Assembly: GCF_030680935.1 (NCBI RefSeq)
Contig: NZ_JAUXUP010000026.1
Span: 1 to 64,000 of the forward strand
Direction of reading: 5' to 3'
DNA: 64,000 bases
DNA from: Polaromonas sp.
Lineage (GTDB): Bacteria; Pseudomonadota; Gammaproteobacteria; Burkholderiales; Burkholderiaceae_C
Each line of letters opens with the position of its first letter. Positions within the stretch are counted from its first letter, which is position 1. Positions 1-8,768 of this stretch are shown here, in pieces. Both the position numbers and the translations under genes were made by a program. The notes below the pieces were generated by a model, which ran no database searches, was not told where the DNA came from, and was given only the letters and a program-made list of their open reading frames with translations.

Positions 1-44
1 TTCGGTTGCCAGGGCATGGGCCTCTCCTTGCGTTGATCGCAAGC

Positions 45-95
45 AAGAAGTGTTTCCTATGTCCTCGCACACCTGTTTCCCATGTCTCCTGTCCA
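45..95. mobile_element. Possible insertion-sequence terminus (IS21/IS481-like end repeats) at window edge
   Basis: Two near-identical direct repeats TGTTTCCTATGTCCTC (51-66) and TGTTTCCCATGTCTCC (74-89), 23 bp apart; resembles repeated termini of IS21/IS481-type elements. No transposase visible in window. Confidence 0.35.
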
Positions 96-212
96 TACAG
101 CGACGCAAAAGAAAGTGAGTTGCCGCCGGGCAACCCCCGGCCAGCGAGCGCAGACGAACTAATGAAGCTTTAAAGAGAAACGCGTTCATATCTTCAACCA
201 CGGTCGGACCGC

Positions 213-1400
213 TCAGAACGACCTCGGCAACCCAAGCAGATGCTCCGCCACATAGGAGTAAATGAGGTTGGTGGAAATCGGCGCCACCTGGTACAACCGT
301 GTCTCCCGGAACTTGCGCTCCACGTCATATTCACAGGCAAAGCCAAACCCGCCATGTGTCTGCAAGCACATGTTGGCCGCTTCCCACGAAGCCTTTGCGG
401 CCAGGTACTTCGCCATGTTGGCTTCGGCGCCGCAGGGCTTGCCTGCATCAAACAGCTCGCAAGCCTTGAAGCGCATCAGGTTGGCCGCTTCGGTTTCTAT
501 GTAGGCGTCGGCCATCGGGAACTGCACGCCCTGGTTCTGGCCGATGGGCCGGTTGAAGACGACGCGGTCACTCGCGTAGCGGCGCGCCTTGTCGACAAAC
601 CAGTAGGCGTCGCCAATACATTCGGCGGCGATCAGCGTGCGTTCGGCATTCAGGCCGTCGAGGATGTACTTGAAACCCTTGCCTTCTTCGCCGATCAGGT
701 TCTCCTCGGGGATCTCGAGGTTGTCGAAGAAAACTTCGTTGGTCTCGTGGTTCACCATGTTGAGGATGGGTTGCACCGTCATACCATGGCCGATGGCGTC
801 TTTAAGATTGACGATGAAGATCGACATGCCTTCGGATTTTTTTTTCACGTCAGCCAGTGGCGTGGTGCGCGCCAGCAGGATCATCAGGTCCGAATGCTGG
901 ATGCGAGAAATCCAGACCTTCTGGCCGTTGACGATGTATTTACCGCCCTTCCTGACCGCAGTGGTCTTGAGTTGTGTGGTGTCGGTGCCGGTGGTCGGCT
1001 CGGTGACAGCCATGGATTGCAGACGCAATTCCCCTGTGGCTATCTTCGGCAAGTACAGTTTTTTCTGCGCGTCGGAGCCGTGGCGGAGCAGCGTGCCCAT
1101 GTTGTACATCTGGCCGTGACAGGCACCGGCATTGCCGCCAGCGAAGTTGATCTCTTCCATGATGACGGACGCCTCGGCCAGGCCGAGGCCGGAGCCGCCG
1201 TACTCGGCAGGAATCAGCGCCGCCAGCCAGCCCGCTTCGGTCAGCGCGTTGACAAATGCCTCGGGGTAACCGCGCTCATGGTCGACTTTTTGCCAGTAGG
1301 CGGAATCGAAAGACGCGAGCATGCCGCGCAGGGCCTCGCGCATGTCCTGGTACGCGTCGGGAGTGGGGATTTGTGTTTTCATGAATGGTGTCTTTGGCAA
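213..1400 (-). CDS. Acyl-CoA dehydrogenase
   Basis: 395 aa; typical acyl-CoA dehydrogenase sequence (MAVTEPTTGTDTTQLKTTA, QTHGGFGFACEYDVERKFRETRLYQVAPIST). Confidence 0.93.
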   Translation of the reverse strand: MPKTPFMKTQIPTPDAYQDMREALRGMLASFDSAYWQKVDHERGYPEAFVNALTEAGWLAALIPAEYGGSGLGLAEASVIMEEINFAGGNAGACHGQMYNMGTLLRHGSDAQKKLYLPKIATGELRLQSMAVTEPTTGTDTTQLKTTAVRKGGKYIVNGQKVWISRIQHSDLMILLARTTPLADVKKKSEGMSIFIVNLKDAIGHGMTVQPILNMVNHETNEVFFDNLEIPEENLIGEEGKGFKYILDGLNAERTLIAAECIGDAYWFVDKARRYASDRVVFNRPIGQNQGVQFPMADAYIETEAANLMRFKACELFDAGKPCGAEANMAKYLAAKASWEAANMCLQTHGGFGFACEYDVERKFRETRLYQVAPISTNLIYSYVAEHLLGLPRSF

Positions 1401-1457
1401 ACTTTAAAAGTTGTTGTCATCCCGAAGCGATTCCGGGCTCAGCGGGCGCTGAAAGGC

Positions 1458-2339
1458 TCAGGCCAGCGTGGCCGTGGCCTGCATGGTGAGCCAGCCTTCG
1501 TGATCTTCTGTCCAGAGGCTGATGGTCTTGCCATCGGCTGACGGCAGCCCGTGCAGCTTGAAGGGCCAGAGGTCGAACACCGGACGCACCGCGCGAAATT
1601 CGAACTTCAACAGGCGCGCGCCGGGCATGTTTCTGCGCAGCAGGTCGGCCAGCAATGTCGCAATCAGCGGGCCGTGCACGATCAGGCCGGGGTAGCCCTC
1701 GACCTCGGTCACATACTTGCGGTCATAGTGAATGCGGTGGCCGTTGAAGGTCAGCGCGGAATAACGGAACAGCAGCACGTCATCGGGCACGATCTCGCGG
1801 CTCCAGGCGGCGTTTTTGGCCGCGAGCTGCGGCGCCGGCACCGGGTCGCCGGGCTGGGGATTGGCGCGATAAACAATGTCGTGTTCTTCGGTCAGGGCCA
1901 AGCCCTGACGGCTGCGCACCGCATGCTTGACCAGCACAAACACCAGGTCACCGGTGCGTCCCGACTTGTGGGTGACTGACTCGATGCGCGAGGTGCGCGT
2001 CACTGCATCGCCGACCTGCAGCGGCTGCTGCTGCCACTGCAGGCGACCACCAGCCCACATTCGGCGCGGCAGCGGCACTGGCGGCAGGAAACCACCGCGT
2101 TGCGGATGCCCGTCGGGGCCCAGACCGGACTGCCGCGCGGCCGGCAAGAAATACAACCAGTGCCACAGCTCGGGAAGCGTGGTGCCCGGCACCGGATCGG
2201 CGTCGTCCCGGTCCAGCGTGGCGGACAGGGCGCGCACCGGAGCGGCGGTGACGCTGTCGCTGAAGGTTTCGGTCTTGCCGATCCAGCCCTGCAACGTTGT
2301 CAGCATGGCGGCATCCACAGTTCGACAGTCTGAATTCAT
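1458..2339 (-). CDS. MaoC/FAS1-like dehydratase domain protein (mesaconyl-C4-CoA hydratase-like)
   Basis: ORF to 2474, likely start MNSDCRTVDAAML near 2339; LPELWHWLYFLPAARQSGLGPDGHPQRGGFLPPVPLPRRMWAGGRLQ is typical of the hydratase family. Confidence 0.8.
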   Translation of the reverse strand: MNSDCRTVDAAMLTTLQGWIGKTETFSDSVTAAPVRALSATLDRDDADPVPGTTLPELWHWLYFLPAARQSGLGPDGHPQRGGFLPPVPLPRRMWAGGRLQWQQQPLQVGDAVTRTSRIESVTHKSGRTGDLVFVLVKHAVRSRQGLALTEEHDIVYRANPQPGDPVPAPQLAAKNAAWSREIVPDDVLLFRYSALTFNGHRIHYDRKYVTEVEGYPGLIVHGPLIATLLADLLRRNMPGARLLKFEFRAVRPVFDLWPFKLHGLPSADGKTISLWTEDHEGWLTMQATATLA

Positions 2340-2520
2340 GACGGCCATCGTCGGCCCATGCGCGCTGAAATGCAATCTGTCATTTCCACACCAAGACTTC
2401 TGAAATTTCGAAGGCTGAAAGCAGCTTCTTTGCAAGGGTTTATGGGTTCTCACCTCAGCAGCGAGTGGCGACAAGACTTCGTCAGGTCCGAAGACTCATG
2501 ACTTTCGGTTAGCATGGTGC

Positions 2521-3411
2521 ATGCAATTCGACCTGACGGACCTGCGCCTGTTCGTGGCCACCGCCGACGAGGGCAACATGACCCGGGCTGCCGGACGCCA
2601 GCACCTGTCGCTGGCGGCGGCAAGCGCGCGCATCAAGGCGCTGGAAACACAGTCTGGCCTGAGCCTGCTCTACCGCGAGGCCCGCGGCGTACGTTTGACG
2701 CCGCCGGGAGAAGCGTTTCTTTACCACGCTCGGGGTGTGTTGCGGCAGGCCGATCAGTTACGAACCGACCTGCAGGAGTACGGCGGCGGACTGCGCGGCC
2801 ATTTGCGGGTGTTTGCCAACACCACGGCGGTGACCGACTTTCTACCCGAAATCCTGCCCGGCTTCCTGGCCGAAAACGCCCGAATCAACATCGACCTGCA
2901 GGAGAAACCCAACCCCGAAATTGCACGCGGCGTGCTGGACGGCAGGGCCGACATCGGCATCGTGGCCGGCAAGGTCGACACCCTGGGTCTGGAGTCCATC
3001 CACTTCAGCACCGACCGCCTGGTGCTGGCGACGGCGAAAAACCACCGCTTCGCACGCCGCAAAAAAATTACCTTTGCAGAAACCCTGGACGAGGACGCGG
3101 TAGGCATGCAGCCGGGCAGCACGCTGCAGACATTCCTGGGACAAGTGACCGATGCACTGGGCAAGCCGCTGAAACTGCGCATCCAGCTCTCCAGCTTCGA
3201 TGCGATGTGCCGGATGATTGGCGCGGGGGTCGGGGTCGGCATCGTGCCGGAGTCGGCGGCGCGGCGCAACCAGGCCGCCATGGGTATCTCGTTGATTGAG
3301 CTGACCGATGCCTGGAGTGTGCGTGAGCGCTATATCCTGGTGCGCAACCGCGCAGCCCTGCCCCGCTACGCCGAGTCACTGATAGAGACGCTGTGTGCGC
3401 ACTACCGCTGA
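2521..3411 (+). CDS. LysR family transcriptional regulator
   Basis: N-terminal HTH (LRLFVATADEGNMTRAAGRQHLSLAAASARIKALE) plus substrate-binding domain; divergent from the hydratase gene. Confidence 0.93.
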   Translation: MQFDLTDLRLFVATADEGNMTRAAGRQHLSLAAASARIKALETQSGLSLLYREARGVRLTPPGEAFLYHARGVLRQADQLRTDLQEYGGGLRGHLRVFANTTAVTDFLPEILPGFLAENARINIDLQEKPNPEIARGVLDGRADIGIVAGKVDTLGLESIHFSTDRLVLATAKNHRFARRKKITFAETLDEDAVGMQPGSTLQTFLGQVTDALGKPLKLRIQLSSFDAMCRMIGAGVGVGIVPESAARRNQAAMGISLIELTDAWSVRERYILVRNRAALPRYAESLIETLCAHYR

Positions 3412-3612
3412 GCTGAGGCGGGCTCTCGCGCCCGGCCTTCGTCCTCAGTTGCGCAGCTTGCCGTCGCGCGTGCCCCTGCCCAGCTCCACCTACTTGCGGC
3501 CATGGTGCCGGCTGGATGAATTGGCTACGGTGAAGCCGCCAGTGTCATAACTGCCCTCGGAATGTCACTGCTGCCACGCCGCGCGCACTTGCAAAAAATA
3601 CATGGCCCGACT

Positions 3613-4401
3613 CTAGCCACCCTTCCAGAGAGGATGTCGTTTTTCAACAAAGGCCGATACGCCTTCATGAAAATCAGTACTGCCGTAACAGCGGCGAATT
3701 AGGTCCTCGTCCGGCGGCAGGTTGGCGCCCACCAGACGGCGCAGGCCTTCCTTGCTGACGCTTTGGGTCACCGGGGCCAGCGCGCTCAGTCGCTGGCAAA
3801 GCGCGCCCGCCAGCGCATCAATCTCGCTGGCGTCCACCCGCTCCAGCAGAAAGCCGCAGGCCAGCGCCTCATCGGCGGTCAGCACCTCGGCCAGCATCAA
3901 CATGCGTTTGACACGCGGCGTGCCAAACACCGCGCAAAGCCGCGACAGATTGGCCACCGACAGGCAGTTGCCCAGGGTTTTGGCAATTGGCACGCCGAAA
4001 CGCGAGCCGGCTGTGGCAATCCGGAAGTCGCAGGCGGTGGCAATCGCCAGGCCGCCGCCTATGGTCCAGCCCTCGATCACGGCGACCGTGGGCATGGGCA
4101 AGGACTCCAGCCGGGCGATGCACTGGTCGATCTGCTTTTCGTAAGCCACGCCGTCCTCGCCGCTGCTGAAGGTGGTGAACTGCTCAATGTCGGTGCCGGC
4201 CACAAAAGCCTGGCCACCGGCGCCGCGAAATGTCACGACCCGCACCGATACGTCGGCCTTGAGCTGCTCGCAGATGGCATTGAGTTGCTCGTACATGGCC
4301 CAGGTCATGGCGTTGCGCGCCGCAGGACGGTCAAACAGCACCGAGGCCACTCCGGCGCTGATGCTCAGGTGGACGCTACCCTTGGTGGCCGCCTCGGTCA
4401 T
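3613..4401 (-). CDS. Enoyl-CoA hydratase/isomerase family protein
   Basis: Crotonase fold motifs (AFVAGTDIEQF, IEGWTIGGGLAIATACDFRIA). Confidence 0.92.
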   Translation of the reverse strand: MTEAATKGSVHLSISAGVASVLFDRPAARNAMTWAMYEQLNAICEQLKADVSVRVVTFRGAGGQAFVAGTDIEQFTTFSSGEDGVAYEKQIDQCIARLESLPMPTVAVIEGWTIGGGLAIATACDFRIATAGSRFGVPIAKTLGNCLSVANLSRLCAVFGTPRVKRMLMLAEVLTADEALACGFLLERVDASEIDALAGALCQRLSALAPVTQSVSKEGLRRLVGANLPPDEDLIRRCYGSTDFHEGVSAFVEKRHPLWKGG

Positions 4402-5597
4402 GCTGCAAAAGCCCCCTGCTCGCCCAACGCGGCCTGCTCTTCGGCACTGATGCCCAGCTCGGCCAGCACCTCGGCCGTGTGTTCACCCAGGCGAGGCGGA
4501 TGGCGCCGCACCTGCTGCGGCGTGCCGGACATCTTGACCGCAAAACCAATGTTGGGCACCTTGCCTTCGACCGGGTGGTCGATCTCCATGCGCATCTCGC
4601 GCGCCTTGGCATGGTCGCTCTCAAAGGCTTCGGGGTAGGTCAGGATCGGACCGGCAGGAATGCCGGCTTCCAGAAAAGTGCTGACCCAGTAGTCTTTGGG
4701 CTGGAGGCGAAAACTTTTCTCCAGCTCGACTTCCAGCGCATGGCGGTTGGCAAGCCGCAGCGAGATGGTAGAGAAGCGTTCATCGGCCAACAGCTCTTCG
4801 CGGCCCATCAGCTTGCACAACTGCAGCCAGAGCTTCTGGTTGTTGGCGCCCATCACAAAGTAGCCGTCGGAGCAGGCCATTGCCTGGTAAGGCGCGGTCA
4901 TTTTGTTCGAGGTGCCCAGCGGCTCGGGCGGCTTGCCGGTGCCCCAGTAGTCGCAGATGTCCCAGACCGAAAACGCCAGCGCCGAGTCGAACAGCGACGC
5001 ATCCACATGCTGTCCCTGCCCGCTGGTCTTCGCGCCGATGAACGCGGACAGCGTGGCATACACCGCGAACAGCGCGCAACCAATGTCGGCCACCGGCACG
5101 CCAGCCTTGACCGGTGGGCCACCCGGATACCCGGTGACACTCATCACGCCCGACATGGCCTGCGCCATCAGATCGAAACCGGGCCGGTCCGACCACGGCC
5201 CGGTCTGGCCGAAGCCCGAGATGCTGGTGTAGACCAGGCGCGGGTTGACTTCTTTCAGCACCTCGTAACCCAGCCCCAGTTTTTTCATCGCGCCGGGGCG
5301 GTAGTTCTCCAACAGGATGTCGGCATCTTTTGCCAGCCGCAGCAGCAAGGCCTTGCCTGCCGCCGACTTGAGGTTGAGCGCAACGCTGCGTTTGTTGCGG
5401 TTCATGTTCAGAAAGCCGAGGGAGTCCGGCCCCTTCATCTTGAAGCCCATGGCGCCGCGTGTCTGGTCGCCGCTGCCGGGCGGTTCGATCTTGATGACGT
5501 CGGCGCCCATGTCTGCCAGCAGCATGCAGGCATAGGGGCCAGCCATGACCTGACTGATGTCCAGCACGCGCACCCCCTCCAGGGGAAGTTCTCTCAT
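4398..5597 (-). CDS. CaiB/BaiF-type (class III) CoA-transferase
   Basis: LPLEGVRVLDISQVMAGPYACMLLADMGADVIKIEPPGSGDQTR; 4 bp overlap with the enoyl-CoA hydratase gene. Confidence 0.93.
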   Translation of the reverse strand: MRELPLEGVRVLDISQVMAGPYACMLLADMGADVIKIEPPGSGDQTRGAMGFKMKGPDSLGFLNMNRNKRSVALNLKSAAGKALLLRLAKDADILLENYRPGAMKKLGLGYEVLKEVNPRLVYTSISGFGQTGPWSDRPGFDLMAQAMSGVMSVTGYPGGPPVKAGVPVADIGCALFAVYATLSAFIGAKTSGQGQHVDASLFDSALAFSVWDICDYWGTGKPPEPLGTSNKMTAPYQAMACSDGYFVMGANNQKLWLQLCKLMGREELLADERFSTISLRLANRHALEVELEKSFRLQPKDYWVSTFLEAGIPAGPILTYPEAFESDHAKAREMRMEIDHPVEGKVPNIGFAVKMSGTPQQVRRHPPRLGEHTAEVLAELGISAEEQAALGEQGAFAA

Positions 5598-5703
5598 GGT
5601 TGTCTGTGTCTTTCAAGGTCCAGGCCAGCGCGGAACCGGCTTAGCCGGGCCGCAGATGGCGCCCCCTGAGGGGGAAATGGCCGCCGGCCATATCGGGGGG
5701 GAG

Positions 5704-6672
5704 TCAAGACTCTGCCTTGACGCCGCCATCCTTGATGATCTTGGCCCACTTGATCTGCTCGGCGCGCATGAAGTCGCCGAACTTCTCGGTAGAGCCGCCG
5801 CCGTCCTGGGCGCCCGAGGCGGCCAGCTTCTCCATCACGTCCGGCATCTGCATGACCTTGTTGACATCCTCGTTCATGCGCTTGGCCAGGGCCAGCGGCA
5901 TCTTTGCAGGGCCGGCCAGCCCGTACCAGGTGGTCGCCTCAAAGCCGGGGAAACCCGACTCGGCCATGGTCGGCACATTGGCATAGGCCGGCACGCGCTG
6001 CAGCCGCGTCTGCGCGATCGCGATGGCCTTGCCGCTTTTCACATGGGGCGTTGCCGCCGTCATGGTGTCGAAGCTGTACTGGATGGTGCCGCCTATCAGG
6101 TCAGTGAGCATGGGGCCCGAGCCCTTGTAGGGCACATGGATGGCATCAACCTTGGCGGCCAGCTTGAACATTTCAAGCGCCAGGTGCTGGGCAGAGCCGG
6201 TACCGGCCGAGCCGAAACTGACCTTGCCCGGATTGGCGCGGCACAGATCGACCAGGTCCTTCACGGTTTTGGCGGGCTGGTTTTCATTGCAGATCAGCAG
6301 ATTGGGCGTGACACCGACCAGCACCACCGGCTGGAAGTCTTTTGCCGCGTCGTAGTTGACCTTCTGCAAGGCCGGCGTGATGGCCTGGCTGTTGATGTGG
6401 GCCATCAGCAGCGTGGCGCCGTCGCCGGGTTGCTTGGCCACGTAGTCGGCGGCGATGGTGCCCGAGGCGCCCGCCCTGTTCTCGACGATGACCTGCGTTT
6501 TCCACATCTCACCGAGCTTCTGGCCGATGACACGCGCCAGGATGTCGGTGCCGCCGCCGGGTGCGAAGCCGACGATGATGCGCACCGGCCCTGTGGGCAG
6601 GTTCTGCGCCAGGATCAATGAGGGAAAGGCAAGTGCCGCGGCGCCGGCGGTTACGAGGGTTCTGCGTTGCAT
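5704..6672 (-). CDS. Bug/TctC-family tripartite tricarboxylate transporter substrate-binding protein
   Basis: MQRRTLVTAGAAALAFPSLILAQ signal, then PVRIIVGFAPGGGTDILARVIGQKL; start set at MQRRT (~6672) rather than ORF start 6816. Confidence 0.9.
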   Translation of the reverse strand: MQRRTLVTAGAAALAFPSLILAQNLPTGPVRIIVGFAPGGGTDILARVIGQKLGEMWKTQVIVENRAGASGTIAADYVAKQPGDGATLLMAHINSQAITPALQKVNYDAAKDFQPVVLVGVTPNLLICNENQPAKTVKDLVDLCRANPGKVSFGSAGTGSAQHLALEMFKLAAKVDAIHVPYKGSGPMLTDLIGGTIQYSFDTMTAATPHVKSGKAIAIAQTRLQRVPAYANVPTMAESGFPGFEATTWYGLAGPAKMPLALAKRMNEDVNKVMQMPDVMEKLAASGAQDGGGSTEKFGDFMRAEQIKWAKIIKDGGVKAES

Positions 6673-6748
6673 GGTTTGTCTCCGGTGGGTGTTGAAAATC
6701 GTCAAGGAAGCGGAAAAACGCGGGAAAAGGGGAGAATAAAAACGGCGC

Positions 6749-7969
6749 TCAGGCTGCCTTGCGCAGCGGCACCACAGCGGCGTGGCTGGAAAAATAGTCC
6801 ATCGCCGCCAGCACACCCGAGCCGGCCAGCTTGACGCCGGAGAGCTTAAGGCCCATCTCGCAGCCCGACAGCGCAGCCATCAGGGTGAGGTCGTTGCAGT
6901 CACCGAGGTGGCCGATGCGGAACATTTTTCCCTTGACCTTGCCCAGGCCGGTGCCCAGCGAGCAGTCAAAGCGCTCGTAAATGATCTTGCGCACCGCGTC
7001 GGCGTCCACGCCTTCGGGCGTCATCACGCCGGTCAGAATGGGCGAATACACGGCGGCATCGGCGCACTGGATCTGCAGACCCCAGGCCTTGACTGCCGCG
7101 CGCACACCTTCGGCCCAGCGCTGGTGGCGCGCAAACACCACATCCAGGCCATGCTCCAACAGCATGTCGCAGGCTTCGTTCAGGCCATAAAGCAAATTGG
7201 TGTTGGGCGTGGACGGCCAGTAGCCGGTCTTGTTCATCTCGATGATTTCGTCCCAGGCCCAGAAGGCCTTGGGCAGTTTGGCGGTCTTGCTGGCCTCCAG
7301 CGCCTTGACAGATACCGCATTGAAGCTGATACCGGGTGGCAGCATCAGGCCTTTTTGCGAGCCGCTGATGCTGACATCCACACCCCATTCGTCGTGTTTG
7401 TAGTCCGCGGAGGCCAGGCCGGAGATGGTGTCCACCAGCAGCAGGGCCGGGTGTTTGGCCGCATCCATGGCTTTTCGCACCGCAGCAATGTTGCTGGTCA
7501 CGCCGGTGGAGGTTTCGTTGTGCACGACGCACACCGCCTTGATGCTGTGTTGGGTGTCGGCCTTCAGCCGTTCCTCGATCAGGTCGGCGCGCACGCCGTG
7601 GCGCCAGACTTCCTTGCCGGGATCGCTCATGACTTCGGTCTTCAGGCCGACACGCGCGGCCAGCTTTTGCCACAGCGCTGCAAAGTGGCCAGTCTCGTAC
7701 ATCAGCACATGGTCGCCGGCGCTCAGGGTGTTGACGAGGGCCGCTTCCCAGGCGCCGGTGCCGGATGCCGGGTAAATCATCACCGGCTGTTTTGTCTTGA
7801 AGATTTTCTTGATGTCAGCCAGCACCTTGAGCCCCAGCGCGCCGAACTCCGGGCCGCGGTGGTCGATGGTGGGCAGGCTCAAGGCCCGCAGGATGCGGTC
7901 GGGTACCGGCGAGGGCCCGGGGATTTGCAGAAAGTGGCGGCCAGTGGGGTGGTAGTCGAGCGTCAGCAT
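6749..7969 (-). CDS. Class V PLP aminotransferase, serine-glyoxylate / alanine-glyoxylate type
   Basis: FLQIPGPSPVPDRILRALSLPTIDHRGPEF; SGSQKGLMLPPG PLP lysine region. Start MLTLDYHPTG at 7969. Confidence 0.9.
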   Translation of the reverse strand: MLTLDYHPTGRHFLQIPGPSPVPDRILRALSLPTIDHRGPEFGALGLKVLADIKKIFKTKQPVMIYPASGTGAWEAALVNTLSAGDHVLMYETGHFAALWQKLAARVGLKTEVMSDPGKEVWRHGVRADLIEERLKADTQHSIKAVCVVHNETSTGVTSNIAAVRKAMDAAKHPALLLVDTISGLASADYKHDEWGVDVSISGSQKGLMLPPGISFNAVSVKALEASKTAKLPKAFWAWDEIIEMNKTGYWPSTPNTNLLYGLNEACDMLLEHGLDVVFARHQRWAEGVRAAVKAWGLQIQCADAAVYSPILTGVMTPEGVDADAVRKIIYERFDCSLGTGLGKVKGKMFRIGHLGDCNDLTLMAALSGCEMGLKLSGVKLAGSGVLAAMDYFSSHAAVVPLRKAA

Positions 7970-7998
7970 AAGAAACACAATCAATGAAGGTTTGTCAT

Positions 7999-8015
7999 TT
8001 TTTGCATACAAAATC
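7999..8015. promoter_or_regulatory. Putative GntR operator copy 1
   Basis: TTTTTGCATACAAAATC; exact copy at 8063-8079, both in the divergent promoter region of aminotransferase and GntR genes. Confidence 0.6.
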
Positions 8016-8062
8016 TTTTTGTCAAGCGGCTCAACCCTGAACAGCAGGTTTGACACCTCATC

Positions 8063-8079
8063 TTTTTGCATACAAAATC
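8063..8079. promoter_or_regulatory. Putative GntR operator copy 2
   Basis: TTTTTGCATACAAAATC, 64 bp from copy 1 and immediately upstream of the regulator's likely ATG (8085). Confidence 0.6.
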
Positions 8080-8084
8080 AACCT

Positions 8085-8768
8085 ATGACAGCCGAAATCA
8101 TCAATATTCCGCGCGCCGCCCTGCATGAACAGGTAGCCCACCGCCTGCGCCAGATGCTGGTTGAAAACCGCATCGCGCCGGGTGCCAAGCTCAACGAGCG
8201 TGAGCTCAGCGAGGTGCTTCAGGTGTCGCGCACACCCCTGCGCGAGGCCATAAAAATGCTCGCCGCCGAGGGCCTGGTCGAGCTGCTGCCGAACCGCGGC
8301 GCCATTGCGGTGGAGCTGACAGAAACCGATGTGCTCAACACCTTTGAGGTCATGGCCGGGCTGGAAGCGCAATCGGGCGAGTTGGCCGCAGCACGCATCA
8401 CCGACGCTGAATTGGTCGAGATCAAGGCCATGCATTACGAAATGCTGGCGGCCTTTACGCGGCGCGACCTTCCCGCTTACTACCAGCTCAATGCCGCGAT
8501 TCACCGCGCCATCAACAGCGCCGCCAAAAACCCGGTACTCACCGCCACCTACAACCAGGTCAATGCCCGGTTGCAGGCCTTGCGCTTTCGCTCCAACCAG
8601 GATGGCGACAAATGGCGTGCCGCCGTACAGGAGCATGAGCAGATGATTGAAGCACTGGACCGGCGCGACCCGGTCGCCATGCGGGCTGTGCTGCTGGCAC
8701 ACCTGCACAACAAGCGCGCCGTGGTGATGGAACAACTGCGGGCCGGACAACAGGCGGCCAGCGCATGA
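8085..8768 (+). CDS. GntR family (FCD domain) transcriptional regulator
   Basis: MTAEIINIPRAALHEQVAHRLRQMLVENRIAPGAKLNERELSEVLQVSRTPLREAIKMLAAEGLVELLPNRGA. Confidence 0.93.
   Translation: MTAEIINIPRAALHEQVAHRLRQMLVENRIAPGAKLNERELSEVLQVSRTPLREAIKMLAAEGLVELLPNRGAIAVELTETDVLNTFEVMAGLEAQSGELAAARITDAELVEIKAMHYEMLAAFTRRDLPAYYQLNAAIHRAINSAAKNPVLTATYNQVNARLQALRFRSNQDGDKWRAAVQEHEQMIEALDRRDPVAMRAVLLAHLHNKRAVVMEQLRAGQQAASA

Noticed and set aside
240-1541. 433 aa plus-strand ORF opposite acyl-CoA dehydrogenase
   Set aside because: Antisense long ORF caused by high GC codon bias; composition rich in His/Arg/Gln/Val typical of shadow ORFs.
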